Assembly (NCBI GenBank): GCA_018432315.1
Contig: JAHDLB010000001.1
Coordinates: 248,001 to 312,000, forward strand
From: Anaerolineae bacterium
GTDB lineage: Bacteria; Chloroflexota; Anaerolineae; Aggregatilineales; Aggregatilineaceae
DNA: 64,000 nt
Direction of reading: 5' to 3'
Shown here: positions 17,095 to 25,683 of the stretch, piece after piece
Layout of the letters: every line of letters starts with the position of its first letter
Position numbering within the stretch: the stretch's first letter is position 1
The notes under the pieces: generated by a model
Database searches by the model: none
Told to the model about the DNA's origin: nothing
Seen by the model: the letters and a program-made list of their open reading frames with translations, nothing else
Translations under genes and position numbers: made by a program

Positions 17095-18003
17095 TTACAG
17101 CATGTCGTCGAGCGACCAGTGATTGCTCCAACGGGCATCGATCTCGGCGCGGACGTCCTGGTAGCGGATGTCGGTCGACAGCCGCAGCCGGCCATCGGGC
17201 GTCACGTTGTCGGTCGCGGCGTGGATCGTGTACGCGCCGTGGACCACCATGTCCCCGGCCTCGTAGTCGGCGATCAACCAGCGCGAGTCGATCTTGTCGG
17301 CCAGGGCGGGCAGGTCTTTGGTCAGCCAGCCGACCTCGCCCATGTTCTTGTTGAAGGCGCTCATGCGCTCCTCCGGCGGCAGGTCGGCGTTGCGGGCGGC
17401 GAAGTCGGCCTCCATCTGGCGGCCATACCGGTGCGAGTTCTCCAGGTAGATCAGCCCGCCCATCGCGACCGGGGTGTCGCCCAGCGGGATCCAGCTCGTG
17501 CAGACGGTATCCGTGCCGCCGCGCAGGTAGACCAGGTCGTAATGCGCGCCGGTGCTGTTCGTGTCGCCGGGCCGCACGTGGCGGATCAGCTTGCGCTTGT
17601 GCAGGTAGACCGGGCTTCCGAAGAAGGCTTCGTAGAACTGCCAGATGGCCGGGGCGAGGCAGAATGCTTCGTAGGCCGCCCAGCGCACGATCTCGTGTTG
17701 GGCGCGGCGGATCAGGTCCTGGCGCTCGCCGCCGCCGCTGTAGATGCCCTCCACCGGATCGCTGCCGGGGGCCAGCAGGCCGGTCTCCGCCAGGGCCGCG
17801 AAATAGCGCCCGCGAAAGGCCAGCACGTCGTCGCGGTTCAGGATGCCCCTCAGCCACAGATAGCCTTGCGCGCGGTACTGCTCGCGCAGGGCGCTCACCG
17901 GCGCGTGGGGATCGGACGGCTCCAGCCGGCCCAGGCGATCCGGCGCCGTGGAGAGCGTGTAGCCATTACTGACCAGCGGTCCTTGCAGCAGAGCGTGTGT
18001 CAT
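17095..18003 (-). CDS. Phytanoyl-CoA dioxygenase (PhyH) family oxygenase
   Basis: Probable Fe(II)/2-oxoglutarate oxygenase of 302 residues. The iron ligands appear as HYD in GAHYDLVYLRGG and a distal His in AYTIHAATDNV; RLRLSTDIRYQ follows with the likely 2-oxoglutarate-binding Arg. The segment SWIPLGDTPVAMGGL is characteristic of PhyH members. The substrate is unknown. It lies between the SIS gene and the binding-protein gene of an amino-sugar cluster, 66 and 105 nt away, so it may oxidise a sugar-linked group to release the amino sugar. Confidence 0.8.
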   Translation of the reverse strand: MTHALLQGPLVSNGYTLSTAPDRLGRLEPSDPHAPVSALREQYRAQGYLWLRGILNRDDVLAFRGRYFAALAETGLLAPGSDPVEGIYSGGGERQDLIRRAQHEIVRWAAYEAFCLAPAIWQFYEAFFGSPVYLHKRKLIRHVRPGDTNSTGAHYDLVYLRGGTDTVCTSWIPLGDTPVAMGGLIYLENSHRYGRQMEADFAARNADLPPEERMSAFNKNMGEVGWLTKDLPALADKIDSRWLIADYEAGDMVVHGAYTIHAATDNVTPDGRLRLSTDIRYQDVRAEIDARWSNHWSLDDML

Positions 18004-18069
18004 CGATGAGTCTCCTTGTCTGGTCGGGCGATGCGAACCGGCGGCAGGCCGTGCGCGGCGCGGGCCGGG

Positions 18070-19143
18070 TCAGTCCGAGAGCAGCGAGTCCAGCCAGACG
18101 ACCGCCTCCAGGTGCGCCGGGCGGTCCGGATTCTGCCCGTTGGCGATGGCGCGATAGTAGGCCAGCAGGTGCAGCACCGGCAGGTACAGGATGGTCCGCG
18201 CCCAGGCGGGCAGGTCGCTGGCGAGCGTGACCTCGTGGGTGCGCTCGCCCGGCGCGAGCCCGCTGCCGCGCTCCGACTCGGCCAGGATGGTCGCGCCGCG
18301 GGCGTGCATCTCGCGCAGCACTTTCGCTTCGTGCGCCTGGGCCGGTTCAGAGAGCAGGCCGGTCATGAGCGTGCGCTCGTTCGCCATCGACATCGGCCCG
18401 TGACGGAATTCCAGGGAGTGATACGCCTCGCTGTACGAGAGCGACATCTCCTTCATCTTGAGCATGGCCTCGGCGGCGATGCCGTAGAGGAAGCCGGAGC
18501 CAAGGAAGAAGAACCGCTCGATGTCCGGCGAGCCGCCCAGCTCGCGCGCCAGATCGTGATAGTCCGTCAGCAGGCGGTCGCACAGGCCCGGCAGCGGCGC
18601 GAGCAGCGATGCGACCGGCAGGCCGGCCAGCGTGCCGCACAACGCCTGCACGAGCACCGCCATGCTGGAGAAAGACCGCGTTTGGGCGACGCTCTGCTCC
18701 TGGGCCGCGGCGGCCACCAGCCGGGCATCGGCGCCCGTGCTCAGCGGGCTGTCGCCGTAGCAGGTGATGGTGAGCGCGCGCCCGCCGGTCCGCGACTTGA
18801 ACAGCGCGAGCGCGTCCAGCGTTTCGGTCGTCGTGCCGGAGCGCGAGATCGCGACGAGCAGCGTGTCCTCGCCCGCCGCGTAGACCAGGTCCGGGAACAG
18901 CACCAGCTCCGACGCGGGCCGCGCCTGGGCGGGGATGCCGGTCAGGGCCTGGCACAGGTTCGCCGCCGCCATCGACAGGTAGTGCGTGGAGCCGCAGCCG
19001 GTAAATAAAACACGCTGCGGGCGCGCGCGCTGCCACAGCGTGTTGACGTCGGGAATCTGGGCCTCGAAGTCGGTCAGCGTGGTTTCCCAGACTGCCGGCT
19101 GGCTCATGATTTCGGAATATGTATGCTTGCCGTGTTTGACCAT
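18070..19143 (-). CDS. SIS-domain aminosugar-phosphate deaminase/isomerase (AgaS/NagB-II-like)
   Basis: Protein of 357 residues with two SIS domains and no glutaminase domain, so it resembles the isomerase half of GlmS. LFTGCGSTHYLSMAA and AISRSGTTTETLDAL form the sugar-phosphate site; GSGFLYGIAAEAMLKMKEMS and EFRHGPMSM follow in the second domain. It should convert glucosamine- or galactosamine-6-phosphate to a ketose-6-phosphate plus ammonia. It is the first gene after a clear promoter and starts the aga-like cluster, followed by PhyH and importer genes. Confidence 0.85.
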   Translation of the reverse strand: MVKHGKHTYSEIMSQPAVWETTLTDFEAQIPDVNTLWQRARPQRVLFTGCGSTHYLSMAAANLCQALTGIPAQARPASELVLFPDLVYAAGEDTLLVAISRSGTTTETLDALALFKSRTGGRALTITCYGDSPLSTGADARLVAAAAQEQSVAQTRSFSSMAVLVQALCGTLAGLPVASLLAPLPGLCDRLLTDYHDLARELGGSPDIERFFFLGSGFLYGIAAEAMLKMKEMSLSYSEAYHSLEFRHGPMSMANERTLMTGLLSEPAQAHEAKVLREMHARGATILAESERGSGLAPGERTHEVTLASDLPAWARTILYLPVLHLLAYYRAIANGQNPDRPAHLEAVVWLDSLLSD

Positions 19144-19183
19144 TGGCCTTTACCGGGGAATTAAAAGGGCGCTTGGTGACAGT

Positions 19184-19200
19184 CTATGCCTGCAGCATAG
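19184..19200. promoter_or_regulatory. Candidate operator over the -10 of the amino-sugar operon
   Basis: CTATGC-CTGCA-GCATAG is a perfect 6-5-6 inverted repeat that covers the -10 element of the operon promoter. Its position fits repression, with the DeoR-family protein at 10824-11603 as the obvious candidate. Confidence 0.45.
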
Positions 19201-19223
19201 CATGATTGTGCACGAAAAGTCAA
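19194..19223 (-). promoter_or_regulatory. Promoter of the amino-sugar operon
   Basis: On the minus strand TTGACT (19218-19223), an 18-nt spacer and TATGCT (19194-19199) form a strong sigma-70 promoter about 50 nt upstream of the SIS gene start. Confidence 0.65.
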
Positions 19224-19260
19224 TATTTCGAGCGCAATCAGCCGCAAACATTCACAGAAC

Positions 19261-19280
19261 GGTCATTCTATGGTCATTCT
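19261..19280. repeat. Tandem 9-bp direct repeat upstream of the amino-sugar promoter
   Basis: GGTCATTCT occurs at 19261-19269 and again at 19272-19280, a period of 11 bp (one helical turn). It is 38 bp upstream of the -35, a position suited to an activator. Confidence 0.35.
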
Positions 19281-19319
19281 TCGAGCACGGTGAGCGGGGG
19301 CCCGCCGGCGGCGGGGCGC

Positions 19320-19355
19320 AAAAAAACCCCTCTCGCCGCTGTGCCGCGAAAGGGG
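19320..19355 (-). terminator. Terminator after the KDPG-aldolase-like gene
   Basis: A 10-bp stem (19327-19336 with 19346-19355, one G-U pair) is followed on the minus strand by seven Ts. It is 28 nt past the stop codon and separates this gene from the amino-sugar promoter. Confidence 0.8.
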
Positions 19356-19382
19356 ATCGGGGATCGAGCGGGAGCCGGACGC

Positions 19383-20057
19383 TTACCCGCCGCGCAGCGC
19401 GCGGATCGTCGCGAGCGCCGCGCTGACGTTCTCGCGGATCGTGTCGAAGTTCCCGGCTTGCAGCAGGTCTTTGCGGACCAGTTTGCTGCCCATGCCCACG
19501 CAGGCCGCCCCCGCGTCGAACCAGCCGCGCAGGTTCTCCTCGTCCAGGCTGACGCCGCCGGTGGGCATGATGCGCGTCCACGGGCGCGGGCCGCGCACGG
19601 CCTTGATGAAGCCCGGCCCGCCGACCGAATCGCCGGGGAAGATCTTGACGATCTCCGCGCCGAACTCCTCGGCCAGCGCGATCTCGTTGACCGTGCCGCA
19701 GCCGGGCATGTACGGGATCTTGCGCCGGTTGCACAGGCGGGCGACCTCTTCGTTGAACGTCGGGCCGACGACGAAGTTGGCCCCGTGCGCGATGTACATC
19801 GCGGCGGTGGGCGCGTCCTCGACCGAGCCGACGCCGATGATCAGGGCCGGATGGGAGGCGGCGCAGGCTTTGATCAGCGGCGTGAAGACCTCGATCGCGA
19901 AGTCGCCGCGGTTGGTGAATTCGAGCACGCGGCTGCCGCCTTCGGCCAGGGCGGCGGCGACGTTCTTCGCCGTGTCCAGGTCGGCGTGATAGAACAGCGG
20001 CACCAGGCCATCGGCCAGGATGGTGTTGTAAACGGTCAGGCGATCAAATCGAGCCAT
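19383..20057 (-). CDS. eda: KDPG/KHG-type class I aldolase
   Basis: Lyase of 224 residues in the KDPG aldolase family (TIM barrel, Schiff base). The catalytic Lys lies in AEIVKIFPG; the general-base Glu is in RVLEFTNRG; PTGGVSLDEENLRGWFDAGA forms the phosphate site. It would cleave a 2-keto-3-deoxy-6-phosphosugar acid to pyruvate and a 3-carbon product. It has its own terminator and lies after the AEC carrier gene, so it may be transcribed with it. An Entner-Doudoroff or uronate role cannot be decided because the matching dehydratase is absent. Confidence 0.85.
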   Translation of the reverse strand: MARFDRLTVYNTILADGLVPLFYHADLDTAKNVAAALAEGGSRVLEFTNRGDFAIEVFTPLIKACAASHPALIIGVGSVEDAPTAAMYIAHGANFVVGPTFNEEVARLCNRRKIPYMPGCGTVNEIALAEEFGAEIVKIFPGDSVGGPGFIKAVRGPRPWTRIMPTGGVSLDEENLRGWFDAGAACVGMGSKLVRKDLLQAGNFDTIRENVSAALATIRALRGG

Positions 20058-20216
20058 TGTCAGTTCTCCAGGCGAAACAGGACCAGATCGGGGCGGCGGC
20101 GTTCGCGGGCGAAGCGGGCGGTGGCGAGCGCGAGGCGGGCCGCCGCAATCGACGCGCAGAGTATACCCAGGCCGGGCGAACTTTCACACCGGATCGCCCA
20201 GCGCTCTGTCCCCGCG

Positions 20217-21167
20217 CTACAACTCCGGGTTCAGGATGAAGTAGACCGCGAACAGCAGGATCGAGACGAGGGTGTACACTGTCAGCACGTTGTTGATGTA
20301 GCGCCGCTCGTCGGGCATGTCGCTGCGCATGTACAGCGGCACGATGAACGGCGGCGGCAGGATCAACAGCGTGAACAGCGCCACCTCGAACCCCTTTTCG
20401 AGATCGAGCAGGCCGCGGATCAGCACCGCGTTGATGATCAGCGCCAGCGGGATGATCACCGCCAGCCGCGCCACGATCACGAGGCTGGCTTCGCGCAGGC
20501 CCTGGCGGTCGAGCTTGATCCCATAGCCGACGATGATCAGGATCAGGGGGATGATCAGGCCGCTGAGGAATTCGAGCGCGGCCATCACGCCGCCGGTGAC
20601 CGGCTTTTCGTAGAGCCAGTCCTGCGCCCCCGCGATGTTGAGCAGGATGCCCGCCAGGATGCCGATCACGACCGGGGACTTGAAGAACGTCCCGACGATC
20701 TCAGCCGGCTGTTGCAGCCCGTCGCGCTTCATCAGCAGCAGGGCCAGGAACACGAACCAGATGAAGATCTCGTGCCCCAGGTCGAAGATCGCGATGTAGC
20801 CGACGTTGTCCAGCCCGTAGGCGCTGCCGAACAGCGTGACGCCCAGCATGCCGTATTCGAAGCCGGTCATCATGAACGGGAAATACGTCTGCGGGACGTC
20901 TCGGCGCCGCTGGAGCGCCTTGCCGTAAAACCACAGGCCCACGCACACCAGGAAGATGGTGATGAAGATGGCGATGTACTTGGTCTTCAGCTCGGTGTGC
21001 AGAAACGAAATGAACAGCACCGATGGCAGGGCGAGGTTGGCCGCGATCTTGCGCAGGTCGCTGACGGTGCTCTCTGGCAGGAACCGGCTGCGGCGAATCC
21101 AGTAGCCCAGGCCGATCAACAGCAGGATGGGCAGCACGCGGTTGATGATGTCGGTCGTTTGATCCAC
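20217..21167 (-). CDS. AEC (auxin efflux carrier) family transporter
   Basis: Membrane carrier of 316 residues with about ten hydrophobic segments in two inverted halves, as in the AEC family. The N-terminal pattern VLPILLLIGLGYWIRR and a central loop after RQGLREASLVIVARL are typical. Bacterial AEC members move small organic acids such as malonate or malate. It lies between the peptide-importer binding protein and the KDPG-type aldolase on the same strand. A carboxylate substrate is plausible but unproven. Confidence 0.78.
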   Translation of the reverse strand: MDQTTDIINRVLPILLLIGLGYWIRRSRFLPESTVSDLRKIAANLALPSVLFISFLHTELKTKYIAIFITIFLVCVGLWFYGKALQRRRDVPQTYFPFMMTGFEYGMLGVTLFGSAYGLDNVGYIAIFDLGHEIFIWFVFLALLLMKRDGLQQPAEIVGTFFKSPVVIGILAGILLNIAGAQDWLYEKPVTGGVMAALEFLSGLIIPLILIIVGYGIKLDRQGLREASLVIVARLAVIIPLALIINAVLIRGLLDLEKGFEVALFTLLILPPPFIVPLYMRSDMPDERRYINNVLTVYTLVSILLFAVYFILNPEL

Positions 21168-21295
21168 TCTGGCTCACTCCCTCGGTTGGTGGCGGCGCGG
21201 AATGCCGGGCGTGCCGGGGGCGTGGGCGTGGCGGGCGGCGATCCGGCAACTGCCCTTCATTCTACGAGAGGCGCCGGATTTTGCCACCTGCGGCA

Positions 21296-21333
21296 GGCAC
21301 CCGGCCCGTGAACGATGTCAGGCGCCGGGTGCC
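21296..21333 (-). other. Hairpin after peptide-binding-protein gene
   Basis: GGCACCCGGC (21296-21305) pairs perfectly with GCCGGGTGCC (21324-21333), 24 nt past the binding-protein stop. There is no T-run, so it may protect the mRNA rather than terminate. Confidence 0.5.
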
Positions 21334-21357
21334 GGTGTAGGGGAGAACCGCGGAAAC

Positions 21358-22971
21358 TCAGTCGCGAATGTCCAGGCCGGTTTCCACCCCGGTGATGAAC
21401 TGGTGCTTGTTGTACGGCATCGGGATGCCGCCGCCCCAACCGCCGGGCGTGTAATACCAGTTGTCGAAGACCTGCGCGTTGAAGACGACCACCCGCGCCG
21501 TCGTGTACAGCGGCAGCACGGGCAGATCCGCCGCCAGGATGGCCTGCATCTCGTCCAGCGCGGCGCGGCGCTCCGCCGGGTCGCTCAGAGCGATCTGCGC
21601 GGCGGCCAGCGCGTCGAAGTCCGGGTTGCTGTAGCCGCGGGCGCGGGCGAAGCCGCTCATCTGGCTGTTGGTGGCGAAGGTGCGTCGCAGCAGGTCCGGG
21701 TCGCCGCCCAGGCCGCCATAGCCGACCAGCATCATCTCGTAGTCGCCCTCGACGGCGGCGGTGTCGATCGTCGCCTGGTCCATGACGACGTGCTCGATCG
21801 GGATGCCGGCGTCGCTCAGGCCGCTCTCGACGATCTCGACCACGCGCGGCGAGGCCATGATCCAGTCGGTGGAATACGCCAGCCGGATCGGCGCGCCGTC
21901 GTACCCGGCCTCGTCGAGCAGGGCTTTAGCCCGGTCGATGTCGTGGGCGTAGTCGGGCACGTCTGGGTTATGGAACGGGTTGGCGGGCGGCAAAAAGCCG
22001 GGGCTGCCCACCTCGCCGAAGCCGAACAGGACGCGCTCCAACAGGGCGTCACGGTCGACGGCGTGGGCAATCGCCTGCCGGACGCGCACGTCCTGCAGGG
22101 GGGTGTCCTGCTCCAGGTTGAAGTAGAGGAACATGCCCCATTCGCCCGGCGCGGTTTTGACCTCGAACGGGTCGGCCTGGAACGGCGCCAGCATGTCCTC
22201 GGTGACGCCGCCGAACTGGTCGAACGCGCCCACGTCGCCGTTGATCAGCGCCAGGATGTTGTCGCTGGTGGGCACGAACTCGATCCGCTCGACGTACGGC
22301 GCGCCCAGGAAGAAGTCCGGGTTGGCTTCGAACAGGTAGGTGCCCTCAGCCTGGCTGTACTCGACCAGCCGGTACGCCCCGCTGCCGGTGAATGCGTCCG
22401 GCTCGGCATAGGCTTTCTTGTCCGCGACGGTCTCCCAGACGTGGCGCGGGAAGATGAACAGCGTCTCGGCGGTGGATTGCAGGAAGGGCGCGTAGGGCTG
22501 CTTGAGCGCGATTGCGACCTGATCATCACCGACCGCGGCCACCGAGTCGATCACGTCCGTCTGCGCCATGAACCACACCAGCTCCGGGTGATCCAGGTAC
22601 GTCTGGATCGAGTACACGACGTCATCCACGGTCAGCGGCTGGCCGTCGTGCCACGTCACGCCGTCGCGCAGCGTGAAAGTCCAGGTCAGCCCGTCCTCGG
22701 ACGGCGCCCACCCGGACGCCAGCCAGGGGATCGTCTCGCCGCTGGCGTCGCGCCAGACGAGCGTATCGAACAGCAGCGAGGCGCGCATGTAACCCGGCCC
22801 GCGGCTGTAGCCGAACGGCGAAGGGTGGCCCCAGTAGCCGCCGCCGGGCAGCCGCAGCGTGACGCCGTCCTGGCGGGCGGCAGCGGGCGCTCCGGCCAGC
22901 GGGGCGATCAGGCTCAGCGCCAGGAGCAGAACCAGCAAGCAGAACGCGGCATAACGGATCGATTTGAGCAT
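21358..22971 (-). CDS. Peptide/glycoside ABC transporter substrate-binding protein (family 5)
   Basis: Secreted binding protein of 537 residues of the DppA/OppA family. GGAGG upstream fixes the start at 22971, giving a signal peptide that ends near ARQDG. Family landmarks are SEDGLTWTFTLRDGVTWHDGQPLTVDDVVYS (split here), FYFNLEQD-like region, and VRVRQAIAHAVDRDALL. The ligand is probably a peptide or oligosaccharide. Unusually it is the last gene of its set, after both permeases and the fused ATPase. Confidence 0.87.
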   Translation of the reverse strand: MLKSIRYAAFCLLVLLLALSLIAPLAGAPAAARQDGVTLRLPGGGYWGHPSPFGYSRGPGYMRASLLFDTLVWRDASGETIPWLASGWAPSEDGLTWTFTLRDGVTWHDGQPLTVDDVVYSIQTYLDHPELVWFMAQTDVIDSVAAVGDDQVAIALKQPYAPFLQSTAETLFIFPRHVWETVADKKAYAEPDAFTGSGAYRLVEYSQAEGTYLFEANPDFFLGAPYVERIEFVPTSDNILALINGDVGAFDQFGGVTEDMLAPFQADPFEVKTAPGEWGMFLYFNLEQDTPLQDVRVRQAIAHAVDRDALLERVLFGFGEVGSPGFLPPANPFHNPDVPDYAHDIDRAKALLDEAGYDGAPIRLAYSTDWIMASPRVVEIVESGLSDAGIPIEHVVMDQATIDTAAVEGDYEMMLVGYGGLGGDPDLLRRTFATNSQMSGFARARGYSNPDFDALAAAQIALSDPAERRAALDEMQAILAADLPVLPLYTTARVVVFNAQVFDNWYYTPGGWGGGIPMPYNKHQFITGVETGLDIRD

Positions 22972-23021
22972 AGGTTGTTCCTCCCAAGTTGGCATTCCAT
23001 GCGAACGGTGCGGCCCGGCGA

Positions 23022-24788
23022 TCACGCGCCGGAAGCCGGGCCGGGGTCCTCGAACCAGTCGAACGAGGGCGCGGCGCCCAGCAGCGCGCGGGTGTAGGCG
23101 TGCTGGGGCCGGGTCACGACCCGGCTGGCCGGGCCGCTCTCGACGATCGCGCCGTCGCGCATGACCACGATGCGATCGGCCACCTTGCGCACCAGCGCGA
23201 CGTCGTGCGAGATCAGCAGCAGGCCCATGCCGCGCTCGTTCTGGATGTCTTTCAGCAGGTTGATCAGCTTGGCCTGCTCGCTGGCGTCGAGCATCGACAC
23301 CGGCTCGTCGGCCACGATCAGCTTCGGCTCCAGCACCAGCGCCCGCGCGATGACCACGCGCTGAAGCTGGCCGCCGCTCAGCTCGTGGGGCCGCCGCGTC
23401 AGAAACGAGTCGCCGTCCGGCAGGCCGACCGCCGCCAGCGCCTCGCGGACCGCCGCCACCCGGTCGGCGGGTGCCCCAATGCGCTGCACGTCGAGCGGCT
23501 CGCGCACGATCTCGGCCACCGTCAGGCGCGGGCTGACCGTGTCGAACGGGTCCTGCGGGATGAGCTGTACCTGCCGCCGCACGCTTTTCAGGGCCGCGCC
23601 GGAGAGATCGCTCACGTCCTGCTCTCTGAACGCGATCGCGCCGCTTTCCGGGTCGAGCATCCCGGCCACCAGCCGCCCCAGCGTGGTCTTGCCGCTGCCC
23701 GTCTCGCCGATCACGGCCACGACCTCGCCTTCCAGCACGTCGAGCGACGCATCGCGCACCGCTTCCACGCGGAAGCCGTTGCCGTTGAGCGAGAACGTCT
23801 TGGCGATCCGGTCGACGCGCAGCAGGGTTTGCAGCCCGCCCAGGTGGCACGCGACCAGCCGGTCCCTGACCGGCTGCAAGGGCGGGTCGACCCGGCGGCA
23901 TTCGTCCACCGCCTGCGTGCAGCGCGGGTGAAAGCGGCATCCCGCCGGCGGGTGGGCCGGGTCCGGCAGGCCCCCGCGCACGCCGCGCAGGTCGCGCGCG
24001 GTGGACATATTGGGATAGGCGTTGAGCAGGCCCCAGGTGTACGGGTGGCGCGGGCGCTGGAGCACGTCGCGCGCCGGGCCGACCTCGGCCAGCTTGCCCG
24101 CGTAGAGCACGGCGACCCGGTCCGCCAGCCGCGCCACGGCGGCCAGGTCGTGCGAGATCAGCAGCAGGCTGATCCCGGTGTCCTGCCGCACGCGATCCAG
24201 CAGGGCGAGCATTTTGGCGCGGGTCAGCATGTCCTGGCCGCTGGTCGGCTCGTCCACGATGAGGATGTCCGGCGCGCAGCTCAGGGCCATCGCCAGCATC
24301 AGCCGCTGCTTCTCGCCGCCGCTGAGCTGGTGCGGGTACGACCGCAGGTGACGCTCGCCCAGGCCCATCTCCCCGGCGAGATCGAGCGCCCGCGCCCAGG
24401 CGTCGCTGCCCGACAGGCCCAGGTGCTCGCGCAGCGGCTCGGCGATTTGGTCTCCGGCGCGCTGCACCGGGTCGAACGCCGTGCCCGCGTTCTGCACCGC
24501 CAGCGCGATGCGCCGCCAGCGGATCGGGCGCCATCCCTGCTCGTCGAGCGCGGTCAGCTCGCGCCCGTCCAGGCGGATGTTGCCCGCCACCGCGCCCGCC
24601 GGGTGCAGGCCCAGCAGCGCGCGCGCCAGCGTGGTTTTGCCGCTGCCGGTTTCGCCTACAATCGCCAGCGACTGGCCCGCCGCCAGATCGAACGAGACGC
24701 CGTCCACCGCCCGGATCGCGGTGTGCGGATCGTCCGGCAGGGCGAAGGTCACGCGCAAGTTCTCGACGGCCAGCAGCGGAGCGGTCAT
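23022..24788 (-). CDS. Fused double ATPase of a peptide-type ABC importer
   Basis: Single chain of 588 residues containing both OppD-like (1-270) and OppF-like (320-580) ATPase domains. Each has Walker A GETGSGKTTL, a signature (LSGGEKQR; LSGGQLQR), Walker B (ILIVDEP; LIVADEP) and switch His in LLISHD. Between them a Cys-containing segment, CRFHPRCTQAVDEC, is the C-terminal extension seen in OppD. Start at 24788 overlaps the permease stop by 4 bp. It energises the two permeases directly upstream. Confidence 0.88.
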   Translation of the reverse strand: MTAPLLAVENLRVTFALPDDPHTAIRAVDGVSFDLAAGQSLAIVGETGSGKTTLARALLGLHPAGAVAGNIRLDGRELTALDEQGWRPIRWRRIALAVQNAGTAFDPVQRAGDQIAEPLREHLGLSGSDAWARALDLAGEMGLGERHLRSYPHQLSGGEKQRLMLAMALSCAPDILIVDEPTSGQDMLTRAKMLALLDRVRQDTGISLLLISHDLAAVARLADRVAVLYAGKLAEVGPARDVLQRPRHPYTWGLLNAYPNMSTARDLRGVRGGLPDPAHPPAGCRFHPRCTQAVDECRRVDPPLQPVRDRLVACHLGGLQTLLRVDRIAKTFSLNGNGFRVEAVRDASLDVLEGEVVAVIGETGSGKTTLGRLVAGMLDPESGAIAFREQDVSDLSGAALKSVRRQVQLIPQDPFDTVSPRLTVAEIVREPLDVQRIGAPADRVAAVREALAAVGLPDGDSFLTRRPHELSGGQLQRVVIARALVLEPKLIVADEPVSMLDASEQAKLINLLKDIQNERGMGLLLISHDVALVRKVADRIVVMRDGAIVESGPASRVVTRPQHAYTRALLGAAPSFDWFEDPGPASGA

Positions 24789-25681
24789 GGGCGTTTCAAC
24801 CTCGGGTCCAGGTGATTTTCCAGCCCGATGCCGAGCAGGTTCAGGGCCAGGATCAGCAGGGTGATGCACAGGCCCGGCGGCAGCAGCCACCACAGCCAGC
24901 GATCGGTCAGCAGCAGGCCGGGCAGGTTGAGGGCGTAGCGCATCATCAGCCCCCAGCTTTTGGCGGTGGGATCGCCCAGGCCCAGGAAGGCCAGCCCGGC
25001 CTCGAACACGACCGCGCGCCCCGCCGCCGTGACCAGCCCGAAGACGATCAGCGGGCCGATGGCGGGCAGGATGTGCCGCCGCAGGATGTAGACCGGGCCC
25101 GCGCCGAAGCTCCGCGCCTGGGCCACGTAGCCGCGCCGCCGCAGGCTGAGCACCTGGGCGCGAATGACGCGCGCCATCCCCGGCCAGAACAGCGCCGCGA
25201 AGACCAGCGCCATCTGGCCCAGGCCCGCGCCCAACAGCGCCGTGACCAGGATCAGCAGCGGCAGTTGGGGCAGGGCCATCATCACGTCGACCAGCCGCAT
25301 CAGCGCCGTGTCGAGCCAGCCGCCCGCGTAGCCCGCGACGCCGCCGACCAGCAGGCCCAGCAGCACGGCCCCGCCCGCCGCCCCGATCGCCACCGCCAGC
25401 GAGATCCGCGCCCCGACGATCAGCTCGCTCAGGATGTCCTGCCCGACGTCGTTGGTGCCCAGCCGGTGACCGGCGCTGGGGCGTTCGAGCGGCGCGCCGG
25501 AGAAGTCCGCCGGGTCGTACGGGGCCAGCAGCGGCGCGGCGATCCCCACGATGGCGAACGCCCCCAGCAGCGCCAGCCCGATCACGCCTTCGCCGCCCAG
25601 CGACGCGGCCAATCGCCGGATCGCGGCGGGGGCGTGAGGGCGCCGGACGGCGCGCGCGGCCTGCGGGAGCGTGATCTGCAC
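24785..25681 (-). CDS. Peptide-type ABC permease, DppC/OppC type
   Basis: Inner-membrane permease of 298 residues. It shows HRLGTNDVGQDILSELIVGARISL after the first helix, the DppC hallmark, and an EAA-like loop GYVAQARSFGAGPVYILRRHILP near residue 195. It lies 2 nt after the DppB-type gene and overlaps the fused ATPase by 4 bp. Together these form one importer. Confidence 0.87.
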   Translation of the reverse strand: MQITLPQAARAVRRPHAPAAIRRLAASLGGEGVIGLALLGAFAIVGIAAPLLAPYDPADFSGAPLERPSAGHRLGTNDVGQDILSELIVGARISLAVAIGAAGGAVLLGLLVGGVAGYAGGWLDTALMRLVDVMMALPQLPLLILVTALLGAGLGQMALVFAALFWPGMARVIRAQVLSLRRRGYVAQARSFGAGPVYILRRHILPAIGPLIVFGLVTAAGRAVVFEAGLAFLGLGDPTAKSWGLMMRYALNLPGLLLTDRWLWWLLPPGLCITLLILALNLLGIGLENHLDPRLKRP

Positions 25682-25683
25682 GG

